A stretch of 64,000 nucleotides of DNA from Parashewanella sp965200795 (GCA_965200795.1 CBDAVB010000035.1:124001-188000), one strand, 5' to 3'. Positions 53,562 to 63,376 are shown, numbered from the stretch's first letter. Notes: generated by a model not told the origin, from the sequence alone. Made by a program: numbers and translations.

Positions 53562-54533
53562 TCAATAATCCTCTGGCCGAGTATATTCTGTATGTGTTTT
53601 CAGCCACTCTTCCCAGGTGGATGTTGCTTCTATGCTATCTATTTCTGTAATTATTTTTGTTAAATTCCCTTGGTGTCTTTTAGCTTCAGTTTCTTTATTT
53701 GCATTTTTACAATCAACGGACTGGTCAAATTCAACAAATGCTTTTTTTAGGAGCATAACTTTAATCTGTTGTGGTTCAGTTGAATATGGTCGTATATTAT
53801 TTCTATTTTTATAAAGCTCTTTTATGTTTATAGATTGTCCTGTTGTTAAGGATATCTCGCCTTTGTTATTCATACCATGTTTAATACACTGCATAATTAC
53901 TCTGGCACTATAGACTTGAAGTGGATCTTCTTTAAAACATACTGGATCTCGTAGTGAATGTGAATATTTTATAGAATCAAGCAACGCATCTGGAATGCCG
54001 TTATCTCTATCTTTTCTATCCTGTTTATCTAATTGAGCTATTATCTTGCTGGTGATTGCGGTGTATCTCTTCCACGAGTGAGGAGGTGACGGAGCTGACT
54101 CTGATAAAAAATCTTGAAGGTATTGGTCAGCATAATGATATCCCATCACCAACCATCCGCAGCTTACCGCTGCGCAAATTGCTGTATTAGCACCTGCCGC
54201 AGTTGCTACAAGCAGAGAAGTAGCTTTAGAACTAGAAGAATAGACGAAAAGCGTTGCAAAAAAACCTGTGGAATAACCAAAACATCCCGAAACTGTCGAA
54301 CAGACTGTTACAGGGAAGGGGTCTACTTTAGCTTTAGCAGGAATTAGTTTGGCTGCAAGCAAGCTTTCAAAAAACAACGACTGTGTATTAGTTGGTTGGG
54401 TCGTGACTGCACCATAAGTTTTACCATCACTGAGCTTTAGCACTCCTGAATGCTCAGTCGTATCTTCTAATGCACTATAGTAACTGTTTGAGCTAACTGA
54501 TGATAATGAACCGCTTTCATTAAATTCCGCCAT
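53562..54533 (-). CDS. Hypothetical membrane protein
   Basis: 323 residues with AAGGA just before the ATG. A Ser/Tyr-rich N-terminus (ESGSLSSVSSNSYYSALED; TYGAVTTQPTNT) precedes two or three hydrophobic stretches at about 75–135 (VTVCSTVSGCFGYSTGFFATLFVY; LLVATAAGANTAICAAVSCGWLVMG), then a soluble charged C-terminal half of about 185 residues. The YGA/YGT-plus-proline N-terminal style resembles the PPxY protein next door. I recognise no family. IS5-like copy F sits 18 bp upstream of its start and may separate it from its promoter. Confidence 0.6.
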   Translation of the reverse strand: MAEFNESGSLSSVSSNSYYSALEDTTEHSGVLKLSDGKTYGAVTTQPTNTQSLFFESLLAAKLIPAKAKVDPFPVTVCSTVSGCFGYSTGFFATLFVYSSSSKATSLLVATAAGANTAICAAVSCGWLVMGYHYADQYLQDFLSESAPSPPHSWKRYTAITSKIIAQLDKQDRKDRDNGIPDALLDSIKYSHSLRDPVCFKEDPLQVYSARVIMQCIKHGMNNKGEISLTTGQSINIKELYKNRNNIRPYSTEPQQIKVMLLKKAFVEFDQSVDCKNANKETEAKRHQGNLTKIITEIDSIEATSTWEEWLKTHTEYTRPEDY

Positions 54534-54551
54534 GTCCTTATCTCGTTAATT

Positions 54552-56070
54552 AGTCGGTACTGAAAAACATAACTTCAAGATTTAAAATGTACGGCATCTG
54601 ATTTACGCAAAATTCAGAACCGTACCCAAAAGCAACATTTCTTATATTTCGCATCAATTTCACTACAAAATAGTCAAAACTCACCATCTTTTTCGAGCAA
54701 AAAGAAAATGGCTAACCACTTTCTCAGGTTCCAGGCACACGCAGCCATTAGAAGGTTTATTGAGTCGCCAACACTGCCCTTTAACCAGTTCTTACACAGC
54801 CTAAAATCACTCTTCAAATGCCCGATTACTGGTTCAATTGTTGCCCGTTTTTTACAGAGTTCACTTTTGCGTTTTCTCTTTGCTTGCGAGTCCCGTTTTA
54901 ATGGCCGGCTAGGGATAACAACTTCTTGGTCAACATACTGCTTACACCCTTTATAGCCTTTATCTACAACGGCTGTAGTGATTTTACTCTTTCGGTGTTT
55001 ATGGGCATGGTCAAGTGCAGGTCTAAGCAATTTTGAGTCGTGTTCATGCTCGTCATGACTGGTTACACCAATGATTAATTGACTCTGCTCTGTGAGCACG
55101 ACAGAAGCCTTTTTACCATACTCGTATGGCTTATGGTCTTTGCCTTTCCCTACGCAGTAAACATCGGGTTCATGAAGGCTGTAAATCTTGTTCTTGTCTT
55201 TACGTTGCTGTGTAATAGCTTTTTCATAATTGGAAAAATTCTCTTTTTGTAAATCAAGGACATCTTGTGGAAGTTTGCGTTGTAGCTCCCTTAAAAGCTT
55301 ACCTGCGATAACACGTAACCTTTTTAACGCTCTTCTGGCTTTGCTTCGATTTTTGGCATGTCTAAAGCTTCGACAGTCAATGCGTAGCTGTTTGACTTCT
55401 TTGACATAAGTACGTCTTTGCTTGATCCCAAATACTTTGGCTAGTTTATTGAGTCGGTTAACCACCTTGATGGCAAGCTTGCTATCTGTCGGATAAGTAA
55501 TGGCTTTTTCTTGGACGGTTGTATCAACGTACACGGTGTCATCTTCAGCTTTGTCACCGTGTAAAGCCACAGATAATGCAAAGATTTTTTCACAGCCTTT
55601 TTCACCGATGCGCTTACGAAAAACACTGAGTTCACTGGCATCACAAGGGCGTGCTGTTTGAAACTCTGTCTCACCACAAAACACTTGAAAATACACGTTC
55701 ATCAGCCACTCATCGACCAAGGCTTCATCGCTGAGTTTGTAAAGTTGTTTGAGTATTAGCAAACCGCACATCAACCGAATTGGCTTCGCTTTACGGCCTA
55801 ATTTTTTGTATAACGGCTTGAACTCTTCTTCCAACGCTCGCCAATCAAAGGCATTAGCTAAAATGAGTAAAGGGTGAGTTTGCAGAAGTTGGTCTGTGAT
55901 ATTAAACAGACTGGCATGAGGTAAATTTGACGGGCTTTCTTTGAGCATTTTTAGCACCCAAAACGACCAGAAACCATAGGTTAACTATATCATTTCTGGT
56001 CGAAATTGAATGTATCAAATAGCTATATTTTATTATCGATCAGAATGTTAGATGTTTTTCATGACCGACT
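54552..56070 (-). mobile_element. IS5-like element, copy F (complete, 1519 bp)
   Basis: Both AGTCGGT ends are present, and AATT is duplicated at 54548–54551 and 56071–56074. It is inserted upstream of the hypothetical membrane protein gene. Confidence 0.92.
54674..55957 (-). CDS. IS5-superfamily transposase (copy F, intact)
   Basis: 427 residues, in frame throughout, with all three catalytic residues (YVDTTVQEK, VVDKGYKG, IEPVIGHLK). It differs from copy A at a handful of residues (for example ITDQLL versus TTEQLL near the start, HDEHEHD versus HDKHEHD). Together with copy A it is one of two intact source candidates. Confidence 0.92.
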   Translation of the reverse strand: MLKMLKESPSNLPHASLFNITDQLLQTHPLLILANAFDWRALEEEFKPLYKKLGRKAKPIRLMCGLLILKQLYKLSDEALVDEWLMNVYFQVFCGETEFQTARPCDASELSVFRKRIGEKGCEKIFALSVALHGDKAEDDTVYVDTTVQEKAITYPTDSKLAIKVVNRLNKLAKVFGIKQRRTYVKEVKQLRIDCRSFRHAKNRSKARRALKRLRVIAGKLLRELQRKLPQDVLDLQKENFSNYEKAITQQRKDKNKIYSLHEPDVYCVGKGKDHKPYEYGKKASVVLTEQSQLIIGVTSHDEHEHDSKLLRPALDHAHKHRKSKITTAVVDKGYKGCKQYVDQEVVIPSRPLKRDSQAKRKRKSELCKKRATIEPVIGHLKSDFRLCKNWLKGSVGDSINLLMAACAWNLRKWLAIFFLLEKDGEF

Positions 56071-56160
56071 AATTATCTATTTTTTTTCTATAATACAACT
56101 TAAGTATATGAAACGATAGTTAAGCCGCATTAATGAGTTTATTGAGAAAAGAACTCGTGA

Positions 56161-56190
56161 AAAAAGCTTTGAAAATTCAAAGCTTTTTTT
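56161..56190 (-). terminator. Rho-independent terminator after glyS
   Basis: AAAAAGCTTTGAA-type arm pairs with TTCAAAGCTTTTTTT, 16 nt past the glyS stop. The A/T runs on both sides make it usable in both directions. Confidence 0.85.
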
Positions 56191-56205
56191 GAGGGAAATT
56201 ACGAG

Positions 56206-58290
56206 TTACTGAAGCAATGATATATCGGCAACGTGCAGGAACTGTTCACGCAGACGGCTGAGAAGGGCAAGACGATTTGTTTTTAATGCTTCATCATCTG
56301 CCATTACCATCACATCTTCAAAGAACTGATCCACATTGTTACGCAGACCCGCTAATAAGTTCAGTGCTTGTGCATAGTCACCATTTGCAAACAGTGGTGC
56401 CAGTTGTGGCTCCAGCGCTGCTAATTGCTCAGCTAGATTCTTCTCAGCATCTTCTTGTAATAAGCTATCGTTAACGTCTTGGTTTACGCTACCATCAACT
56501 TTTGCCAGAATGTTTGATACACGCTTGTTTGAGGCAGCCAGTGCTGCGGCCTCGTCCCGGTTTCTGAATTGCGTTACCGCCGATATACGGTCATCAAAAT
56601 CCGCCGGGCGGGTCGGCGCACGCGCCAGTACCGCTAAAATGGTATCTGCCGCTACGCCTTTATCCTGATACCAGCCGCGGAAACGAGCCGTTAAGAACCG
56701 CAGTACGTCATCAGCGGTGTTGTTATTGCTGACGTTGCTTTTACCCTCAGAAGAAGCATGCAGTGACTGAGCTTTAGCGATCAAGTCCACCAAGTCTAAT
56801 GACAGTTTGTTCTCAACGATAATACGTAAAATACCGATAGCGGCGCGACGAAGCGCGAACGGATCGGCGGCGCCCTTAGGTGCCTGACCGATCCCGAAAA
56901 TCCCAACCAGCGTATCAAATTTTTCAGCTAAGGCTACCGCGCAGGATACGTGCGATTCCGGTACCCGATCACCGGAGAATTTCGGCAGATACTGCTCGGC
57001 AATCGCTGTGGCAACCGCTTCAGTTTCACCGTCAAGGCGGGCGTAGTGCATACCCATGGTGCCTTGAGTATCGGTGAACTCCATCACCATTTCGGTCATC
57101 AGGTCGGCTTTTGAAAGTAAACCGGCCCGGGCGGCGTCGTCAGTGTCGGCGCTCAGCTTCTCGGCAATAAAGGCTGACATTTCGCTGATGCGGTTCACGC
57201 GGTCTTTCAATGTCCCCAGTTGCTTTTGGTAAACCACGGTTTCTAAGCTTTCTAATCGAGCCTCTAAGGTTTTCTGTTTGTCAGTATTAAAGAAGAATTC
57301 CGCGTCGGCCAGGCGAGGGCGGATCACCTTTTCGTTACCTGACACAATCTGCCGCGGATCTTTAGACTCAATATTGGTCACAAAGATAAAATTAGGTAAC
57401 AGCTGACCCTGCCTATCAAACACGGGGAAGTATTTTTGATCGCCTTTCATGGTGTAAACCAAAGCTTCGGAAGGGACGTTGAGGAACTTTTCCTCAAACT
57501 TCGCCGTCATCACCACAGGCCATTCAACTAATGACGCCACTTCTTCTAACAGCTCATCTTTGAGTTCCGCGACAGCGTTTAATTCCGCCGCCGCTTTTTC
57601 AGCGCCGGCTTTTATCATGGCCTTTCGGGCTTCATAATCCGCCATGACTTTACCGGCCGACTCCAGCTGAGTCAGGTAATCATCGGCGTGGTTAAGGGTA
57701 ATTTCGCTTTCACCCATAAAGCGGTGACCTCGAACCGTGCGGGCTGAATCAATACCTAATACCGTTCCCGCAATTAACTCACTTCCCAGCAGCATAGTGA
57801 CGGTATGAACAGGACGAATAAATTGTGTGCTATTGCTGCCCCAGCGCATCGGCTTGGGGATCGGTAACTTATCCAGCGCTTTTCGGGTCATATCCGCAAT
57901 CAAAGTGCTGGCGGCTTTACCTTCGACTTTCGCTTTATGCAGCAGCCATTCGCCTTTATCGGTTTTCAGGCGCTGAGCGTCAGCGACCTCTATGCCGTTT
58001 CCGCGCGCCCAGCCCAGGGCGGCTTTGGTCGGGTTTGCGTCGGCGTCAAATGCGCCCGCTACCGCCGGGCCTCGTTTTTCAACGATTTTATCCTGCTGCG
58101 CGGTGGCAACATCTTTAATGCTTAACGCCAAACGGCGAGGAGCTGCATACCATGTTGCCTCACCGAAACTCAGCTCGGCTTTGGCCAGACCTTCGGTAAA
58201 GTTCGCTAAAAAAGATTCAGCTAAAGTACGCAGTGATTTCGGCGGCAACTCTTCAGTACCGATTTCAATAAGCAAGTTTTCAGTTGTCAT
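56206..58290 (-). CDS. glyS: Glycyl-tRNA synthetase beta subunit
   Basis: 694 residues, the usual length. It opens TTENLLIEIGTEELPPKSL, then RRLALSIKDVA, the PKPMRWGSN motif and RPVHTVTMLLG; the HD-like region and C-terminal anticodon-binding part (ALNLLAGLRNNVDQFFEDVMVMADDEALKTNRLALLSRL) are present. The beta subunit recognises tRNA(Gly) for the alpha2beta2 enzyme. It follows glyQ after 12 bp. Confidence 0.97.
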   Translation of the reverse strand: MTTENLLIEIGTEELPPKSLRTLAESFLANFTEGLAKAELSFGEATWYAAPRRLALSIKDVATAQQDKIVEKRGPAVAGAFDADANPTKAALGWARGNGIEVADAQRLKTDKGEWLLHKAKVEGKAASTLIADMTRKALDKLPIPKPMRWGSNSTQFIRPVHTVTMLLGSELIAGTVLGIDSARTVRGHRFMGESEITLNHADDYLTQLESAGKVMADYEARKAMIKAGAEKAAAELNAVAELKDELLEEVASLVEWPVVMTAKFEEKFLNVPSEALVYTMKGDQKYFPVFDRQGQLLPNFIFVTNIESKDPRQIVSGNEKVIRPRLADAEFFFNTDKQKTLEARLESLETVVYQKQLGTLKDRVNRISEMSAFIAEKLSADTDDAARAGLLSKADLMTEMVMEFTDTQGTMGMHYARLDGETEAVATAIAEQYLPKFSGDRVPESHVSCAVALAEKFDTLVGIFGIGQAPKGAADPFALRRAAIGILRIIVENKLSLDLVDLIAKAQSLHASSEGKSNVSNNNTADDVLRFLTARFRGWYQDKGVAADTILAVLARAPTRPADFDDRISAVTQFRNRDEAAALAASNKRVSNILAKVDGSVNQDVNDSLLQEDAEKNLAEQLAALEPQLAPLFANGDYAQALNLLAGLRNNVDQFFEDVMVMADDEALKTNRLALLSRLREQFLHVADISLLQ

Positions 58291-58302
58291 TGTTATTACT
58301 CC

Positions 58303-59232
58303 TTACTTATCATCGGCCGCGTTTACGGTTTCACACATGGGGAAGCCTAAGGTTTCACGGGCGGCATAGTAAGCTTCCGCCACTCCTTTGGACATGGCGC
58401 GTACACGCAGAATATAACGTTGTCTTTCGGTTACTGAAATCGCGTGACGGGCATCCAATAAGTTAAAGGCGTGAGAGGCTTTCATCACCTGCTCATAGGC
58501 CGGTAAAGGTAACGGCTTTTGCAGCGCTAAAAGCGTATCGCACATTTTCTCACACTTATCGAAAGTGGTGAACAAGAAGTCAACATCAGCGTGATCAAAG
58601 TTGTATTCAGACTGCTCAACTTCATTTTGATGAAACACGTCGCCATAGGTGATTCTGCCCATAGGGCCGTCGGTCCAAACCAGATCATAAACACTGTCAA
58701 CGCCTTGTATATACATGGCCAGACGTTCGAGACCGTAAGTGATTTCGCCGGTGACAGGCTTACATTCGAGGCCGCCGACCTGCTGGAAATAAGTGAACTG
58801 GCTGACTTCCATACCGTTCATCCATACTTCCCAGCCGAGCCCCCAGGCGCCGAGCGTGGGGGATTCCCAGTTGTCCTCTACAAAGCGGATATCATGAACC
58901 TCCGGGTCGACCCCCAGGGCTTTTAATGAACCTAAATAAAGTTCCTGAATGTTATCCGGTGACGGTTTTAACACTACCTGAAATTGGTAGTAATGCTGCA
59001 GACGGTTCGGGTTTTCACCATAACGACCATCAGTCGGACGACGTGACGGCTGCACGTAAGCGCTGCTCATCGGCTCAGGGCCGATTGAACGTAAAAACGT
59101 CATGGGGTGGAAGGTGCCGGCGCCCACTTCCATATCGAGAGGTTGGATTACAGCGCAACCTTGCTGCGCCCAGTATTCTTGCAGAGTCAAAATAAAACCC
59201 TGAAAAGTCTTAATGTCGTGTTTGCTGGTCAT
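58303..59232 (-). CDS. glyQ: Glycyl-tRNA synthetase alpha subunit
   Basis: 309 residues. Class II catalytic subunit: TFQGFILTLQEYWAQQGCAVIQPLDMEVGAGTFHP, FLRSIGPEPMSSAYVQPSRRPTDGRYGENPNR, and EVSQFTYFQQVGGL. It forms glycyl-adenylate. First gene of the glyQ–glyS operon. Confidence 0.97.
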   Translation of the reverse strand: MTSKHDIKTFQGFILTLQEYWAQQGCAVIQPLDMEVGAGTFHPMTFLRSIGPEPMSSAYVQPSRRPTDGRYGENPNRLQHYYQFQVVLKPSPDNIQELYLGSLKALGVDPEVHDIRFVEDNWESPTLGAWGLGWEVWMNGMEVSQFTYFQQVGGLECKPVTGEITYGLERLAMYIQGVDSVYDLVWTDGPMGRITYGDVFHQNEVEQSEYNFDHADVDFLFTTFDKCEKMCDTLLALQKPLPLPAYEQVMKASHAFNLLDARHAISVTERQRYILRVRAMSKGVAEAYYAARETLGFPMCETVNAADDK

Positions 59233-59566
59233 ACCGTCTGCTTACTTCAGCTGTTGAGCGTTAATTAAGGTAAAGCTTGTTACTGTTACTCCAGCGCGGG
59301 CCGGGGTATCCGCTCCGCCGCCATACAAAACCGGCGTTCAGCGCCCTTTCGGGCTTTTGTCCGGTGCCGTTTGTATGAAAAGTCTCTGAATACCTGCCGT
59401 TACTGATAGAACAATACAGCTCAATGATATTTTTCAAATCAGAATATGGGATTTATTTCTTTTATTAATAGAAATCCACGCACAATTAACCAAGATTATA
59501 CCTTGTCATTACAGGCTTATATAGGTTAATTTCTTGCTTTTGTAGTTGCTTATAGGGAATATCGAT
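59233..59566. other. glyQ–tag divergent intergenic region
   Basis: This 334-bp spacer holds the glyQ and tag promoters and a REP-like block (59314–59368). The rest is AT-rich and shows no gene. Confidence 0.6.
59314..59368. repeat. REP-like palindromic repeat upstream of glyQ
   Basis: GGCGTTcAGCGCC and GCCCtttcGGGC arms in a GC-rich block, homologous in reverse orientation to 48737–48812. Confidence 0.65.
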
Positions 59567-60130
59567 ATGGATTTAATTCGCTGCGGCTGGGTAGGTGATG
59601 ATCCGCTTTATCAGGACTATCACGACAAGGTCTGGGGCAGGCCGGTTTATGATCCCGTCGAGCTGTTTGCCAAGCTTTGTCTGGACGGGCAGCAAGCGGG
59701 GTTATCTTGGATCACCATTCTGAAAAAACAGCAAAATTACTATGACGCCTTTGCCGGTTTTGACCCTGAAAAGATCGCGCGGTTTGATGAGGCTAAAGTT
59801 GAGGCCTTAATGCGGAATTCCGGCATTGTGCGGAATCGCCTTAAGATCAAATCCGTTATCAGAAACGCCCAATCATATTTACGGTTTGCGGAGCGGGGCG
59901 GTGATTTCTCAGAATTTCTGTGGTCTTTTGCCGGCGGTAAACCCCTGGTCAATCAGTTTAATAGCTCAGCTGATTACCCTGCTCAAACCCCTGAGTCTGA
60001 AGCCATGTCAAAGGCGCTTAAGAAATCGGGCTTTAACTTTGTCGGGCCGATAATCTGTTATGCGTTTATGCAGGCTGTGGGAATGGTAAATGATCATGTA
60101 TTGAGTTGTCATTGCCGAAACACTGCTTAG
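59567..60130 (+). CDS. tag: DNA-3-methyladenine glycosylase I
   Basis: 187 residues from ATG 59567 (MDLIRCGWVGDDPLYQDYHD), preferred over an earlier in-frame start because it fits the E. coli start and has AGGGA upstream. The QQAGLSWITILKKQQNY core, GIVRNRLKI and the zinc ligands Cys in RCGW, His in YHD, His and Cys in NDHVLSCHC are all present. It removes 3-methyladenine from alkylated DNA. The order glyS–glyQ–tag matches Pseudomonas. Confidence 0.95.
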   Translation: MDLIRCGWVGDDPLYQDYHDKVWGRPVYDPVELFAKLCLDGQQAGLSWITILKKQQNYYDAFAGFDPEKIARFDEAKVEALMRNSGIVRNRLKIKSVIRNAQSYLRFAERGGDFSEFLWSFAGGKPLVNQFNSSADYPAQTPESEAMSKALKKSGFNFVGPIICYAFMQAVGMVNDHVLSCHCRNTA

Positions 60131-60257
60131 GTTAATGTTTTGCTTGAGTTACGGCAGCGGCTTATCTGACCACCGCATTGTTTAAACCTGACATGTTTTC
60201 GTCTCTCATTTGCCTTGCTTATGCTTAATGTTATCCGGCTGAGTCCCCGCTGACCGC

Positions 60258-61560
60258 TGACACTCCCCGCCCTAAAGGGCGAGGGTTCTTAAATCACTCT
60301 AAGAACCTTTCTCGTTCGACACGCTTTCACTAGATAGCTGTTGTTAAACAGCTATCCCCGATCCAGTCGCTCCAGAGACTATCCCCGCCAGTCCAGCGGT
60401 TTTTATATTCCTTGCCGCGTTAATATCTCTATCGTGTTCAGTGCCGCAATCAGGGCATGACCAATCTCTAATATCAAGCGGCATTTTTTCATTTATGAAT
60501 CCACAGCAACTACAGCGTTTTGAGCTTGGGAACCATCTATCAATTTTAGATATCGTTCTCCCAGCCCACTGCGCCTTGTACTCTAACTGCCTGATAAACT
60601 CGCCCCAGCTTGCATCTGCAATATGTTTGGACAGTTTCGGGTTCTTAATCATATTCTTCACTTGCAGCGATTCGACACAAACAACTTGGTTTTCGTTAAT
60701 CAGTTTGCGAGACAACTTGTGCAAGTTATCCAGTCTGCAATCAGCAATTTTTGCATGTAGGCCAGCGACTTTTTGGCGTATCTTATTACGGTTTTTACTG
60801 CCTTTTTTCTTCTTGGCGAGTTTACGTTGCATGTAGGCCAGTTTGTTTTCGTAGCGTTTAGTGTGGCGAGGATTGTTCACTTTCTCACCGCTGTCTGTGA
60901 TGAATAAATCGGTTAAACCTAAATCAATACCTACCGTGTTTTTACTGATAAGCATTGGTTTAGGCTCAAATTCGCAAAGCATGGAAACAAAATAGCGATC
61001 GGCTTTGTCCTTTGAAATTGTTATCGAGCTTGGCTCGCTGGATAGCTCACGACTCCAACGAATGTTAAGTGGCTCTTTTGATTTAGCAATAAACAACTGA
61101 CCATCTTTGTATTTAAAAGCCGCTTTTGTCAGTCTGATTGATTGGTGATCATGCTTTGATTTGAATTTTGGGTATTTCGCTCTTTTATCCCAAAAGTTTT
61201 TAAATGCCTCTTGTTGATCACGTAAGCATTGCTGAAAGATAACGCTTGAAACTTCTTGCAGCCATTCAAATTCTTTCTTGAGTGGCACAAGGCGTTTTTC
61301 GACAACAGAGTGAGAATAGATTCACCACGCTCATAATAAGCGTCAGTTCGATACTTAAGCGTGTTATTCCAGACAAAGCGAGCGCATCCGAACGACTTTG
61401 ATAGTAGCTCAGCTTGCTGTTTTGTCGGATAAAATCTTTCTTTGTATGCTCGCTTCATGTCATACAATTTACAAGATTTATATATTTATGTAAATAGATA
61501 GCTTCGCTATCTTGTGCTTATATCCCCGCCCGATTGGACGAGGCTTTACGCACTAAAGAG
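60258..61560 (-). mobile_element. IS200/IS605-type element with tnpB only
   Basis: The right end lies near 60258–60290, where the minus strand has the GCCCTTTAGGGC hairpin typical of such ends (gaaccctcgccctttaggg). The left end near 61520–61560 has an imperfect GCCTCGTCC...GGGCGGGG hairpin. No tnpA. The omega RNA should lie at the tnpB 3' end toward 60258, with its guide in flanking DNA just left of that. Exact ends are uncertain. Confidence 0.65.
60344..61467 (-). pseudogene. tnpB: TnpB RNA-guided nuclease, one frameshift
   Basis: Two overlapping frames make one TnpB. The N-terminal part (MKRAYKERFYPTKQQAELLSKSFGCARFVWNNTLKYR) runs to ESILTLLSK, where a 5-A run near 61288 loses frame; the next frame resumes KRLVPLKKEFEWLQEV and runs to the end. 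The RuvC residues are intact: Asp in VGIDLGLTDL, Glu in VVCVESLQVKNM, Asp in DRDINAARNI, and the zinc finger CSCCG...CPDC. One base would restore it, so it is either recently dead or rescued by slippage. Confidence 0.85.
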
Positions 61561-61694
61561 GTAACGCCTCAGCAGCAGGTATTATGTTTAAACAATCTAG
61601 TAAATGAATTTTTATTGTTTCCTGTCGCCTGTTTTTTATTTTAGGCTTTGGTTATTCAATCACAGGTATACGCAATCGTTCCCAGAGGATATTT

Positions 61695-63161
61695 ATGGCA
61701 TCACCATCTCCTAACGCTTATCAGAATCCGCCGGTTAACTACCTTTCTGAGAAACAAAAATTTCCAAGTATCGCAACCGCTTCCTCAGATCTGCCGTTGC
61801 TTGAGACAACAGGCGTCATCGATGATAAAACCTGGATCATCACAGAAAAAGCGGACGGAGCTAACTTGAGTTTTCATCTCAATAACGGGGAAATCAGATA
61901 CGCGTGTCGCACCTGTTTCATAGATGTGCCGTCTGCCGGGATATCTGATACTCCCGCGGCGTCAGTTGCTGGTGAAAGCAGAGGTGTTAAATACTTTTAT
62001 CAGCATCTGCATTTAGATGCCAACATAAGAGGTTTATTCAATATCTTAACTCAACGTGAACCCGACTTGTGTAAACAAAGCTCTGAGCTGATTGTTTACG
62101 GTGAATATATCGGCCCTAATTCACCGGGAGGTGACGTGTATATCTCAGAAGACGGTAAACATGAAGTCGCAAGAAATTCAGATGATTTACTGTCACAAAA
62201 AAAACAAAAATCAGCGGTTAAAGCGTCGGAAAAACCAGAAACAAGAACAAAACATCAAGCTGATAAACAACAAGAAAGAGTTGACGCAAACGTTAAAAGG
62301 TATTCTATACCCTACAAAGAAGATGATTTTTTTGCTTTTAAAGTCTGCGTAGACGAAAAACCGCTGCATTTTGATAAAATGACATGTTATCTGCAGGAAG
62401 CCGGAATTAAACCGGTTATTGAGCTTAAACGAACACAAAGTTTACTTGAGGCGATTACCTTTGACACTTACACCTTAAAGACTCGTCATGAAGTGCATGA
62501 TGATGATGAACATTGTCCTGAGATCCTTTATAACAGCAAAATGAATGACGATTCCGTTGTTTCTGTTACTGACCGAAATGGCTCAAAGTTCTGCAAGCTT
62601 GCGGTTCAGGCTGAAGGTATTGTCATTCGGGCTTCTGATTTCAGCAGTGTCAATTTGGGAAAAAATAGATATGAGTTAGTGTACAAGAAGAAAACTGACC
62701 TTCATAAAGAAAATGGCGATAACATTTTATTAAAACCTAAGACAACGGATAAAAAATATTTTGAACATATTGCAGATATTCATCGCAGGATTTCATTAGC
62801 CAATGCCTTAACACTCGCTAAAGCTGATTCTAAGTTAATGAAACAGTTAACAGAAGGCAAATATGGCGTTTTCAGAACCGCTGTCATCAGAGTCGCAATC
62901 TCTGAGCATGTTACTGAGCTGTCTAAGTATTTTGGCGAGGCTGATGTCACTCCCGTATCACCTAACCCGGATGTATCCGCTGTCAGCCCGGGTGTTAAAT
63001 CTCCGCAATTTACTAAAGCAACATTCGAAGAGATTGAGCATAAACAGAATTTATTTATCAAATATTGTGTAAAGCAGGCCGAGGCGGTGCTCAACGACAA
63101 AGTTTTGAAAAAAATGGTAAATGATATGAAACAAAATAAGGGGGATGATACGGAAAAGTAG
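61695..63161 (+). CDS. Rnl2-like RNA ligase family protein
   Basis: 488 residues. Nucleotidyltransferase motifs occur in order: motif I TEKADGANLSF with the adenylated Lys52, motif III LIVYGEYIG near 135, motif IIIa DFFAFKV near 213, motif IV EGIVIR near 313 and motif V LVYKKK near 335. The TEKxDG form points to the T4 Rnl2/RNA-editing-ligase branch rather than DNA ligases. A Lys-rich insert (about 160–200) and a C-terminal helical region of 140 residues are extra. It may seal RNA breaks. Single gene, not near other repair genes. The AGAGG ribosome binding site lies 7 nt before the ATG. Confidence 0.8.
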   Translation: MASPSPNAYQNPPVNYLSEKQKFPSIATASSDLPLLETTGVIDDKTWIITEKADGANLSFHLNNGEIRYACRTCFIDVPSAGISDTPAASVAGESRGVKYFYQHLHLDANIRGLFNILTQREPDLCKQSSELIVYGEYIGPNSPGGDVYISEDGKHEVARNSDDLLSQKKQKSAVKASEKPETRTKHQADKQQERVDANVKRYSIPYKEDDFFAFKVCVDEKPLHFDKMTCYLQEAGIKPVIELKRTQSLLEAITFDTYTLKTRHEVHDDDEHCPEILYNSKMNDDSVVSVTDRNGSKFCKLAVQAEGIVIRASDFSSVNLGKNRYELVYKKKTDLHKENGDNILLKPKTTDKKYFEHIADIHRRISLANALTLAKADSKLMKQLTEGKYGVFRTAVIRVAISEHVTELSKYFGEADVTPVSPNPDVSAVSPGVKSPQFTKATFEEIEHKQNLFIKYCVKQAEAVLNDKVLKKMVNDMKQNKGDDTEK

Positions 63162-63199
63162 CAGTTAACTAATGTTTTTTGTTTTTGTGATTTGATTCC

Positions 63200-63300
63200 T
63201 GCGAAAACGCAGGGTATTCGTATCCTTTTACAATAACGTCAGACACAGTGTCTGTCTTTCCTGCTCCTTTTTGCGGGAGCGACGATGCGACCTATGTTTA
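63200..63300. repeat. Cluster of small palindromes after the RNA ligase gene
   Basis: CCTGCGaaaaCGCAGG (about 63198–63213) and CAGACACaGTGTCTG (about 63240–63254) are perfect small inverted repeats. They may act as a weak terminator or be REP remnants; a gcgggagcga stretch near 63275 resembles the REP-like block at 48737. Confidence 0.45.
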
Positions 63301-63360
63301 ACCGCTTAAAGTTAAAGCAGAATTAAATTAAGATTTTAACTTAAACCTGAACTCCGACGA

Positions 63361-63376
63361 TGTTTCACGTGGAACA
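63361..63376. promoter_or_regulatory. parS site, intergenic
   Basis: TGTTTCACGTGGAACA again, identical over 16 bp to the site in recF. It lies 26 bp before IS5-like copy G and about 18 kb from oriC. Confidence 0.85.
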
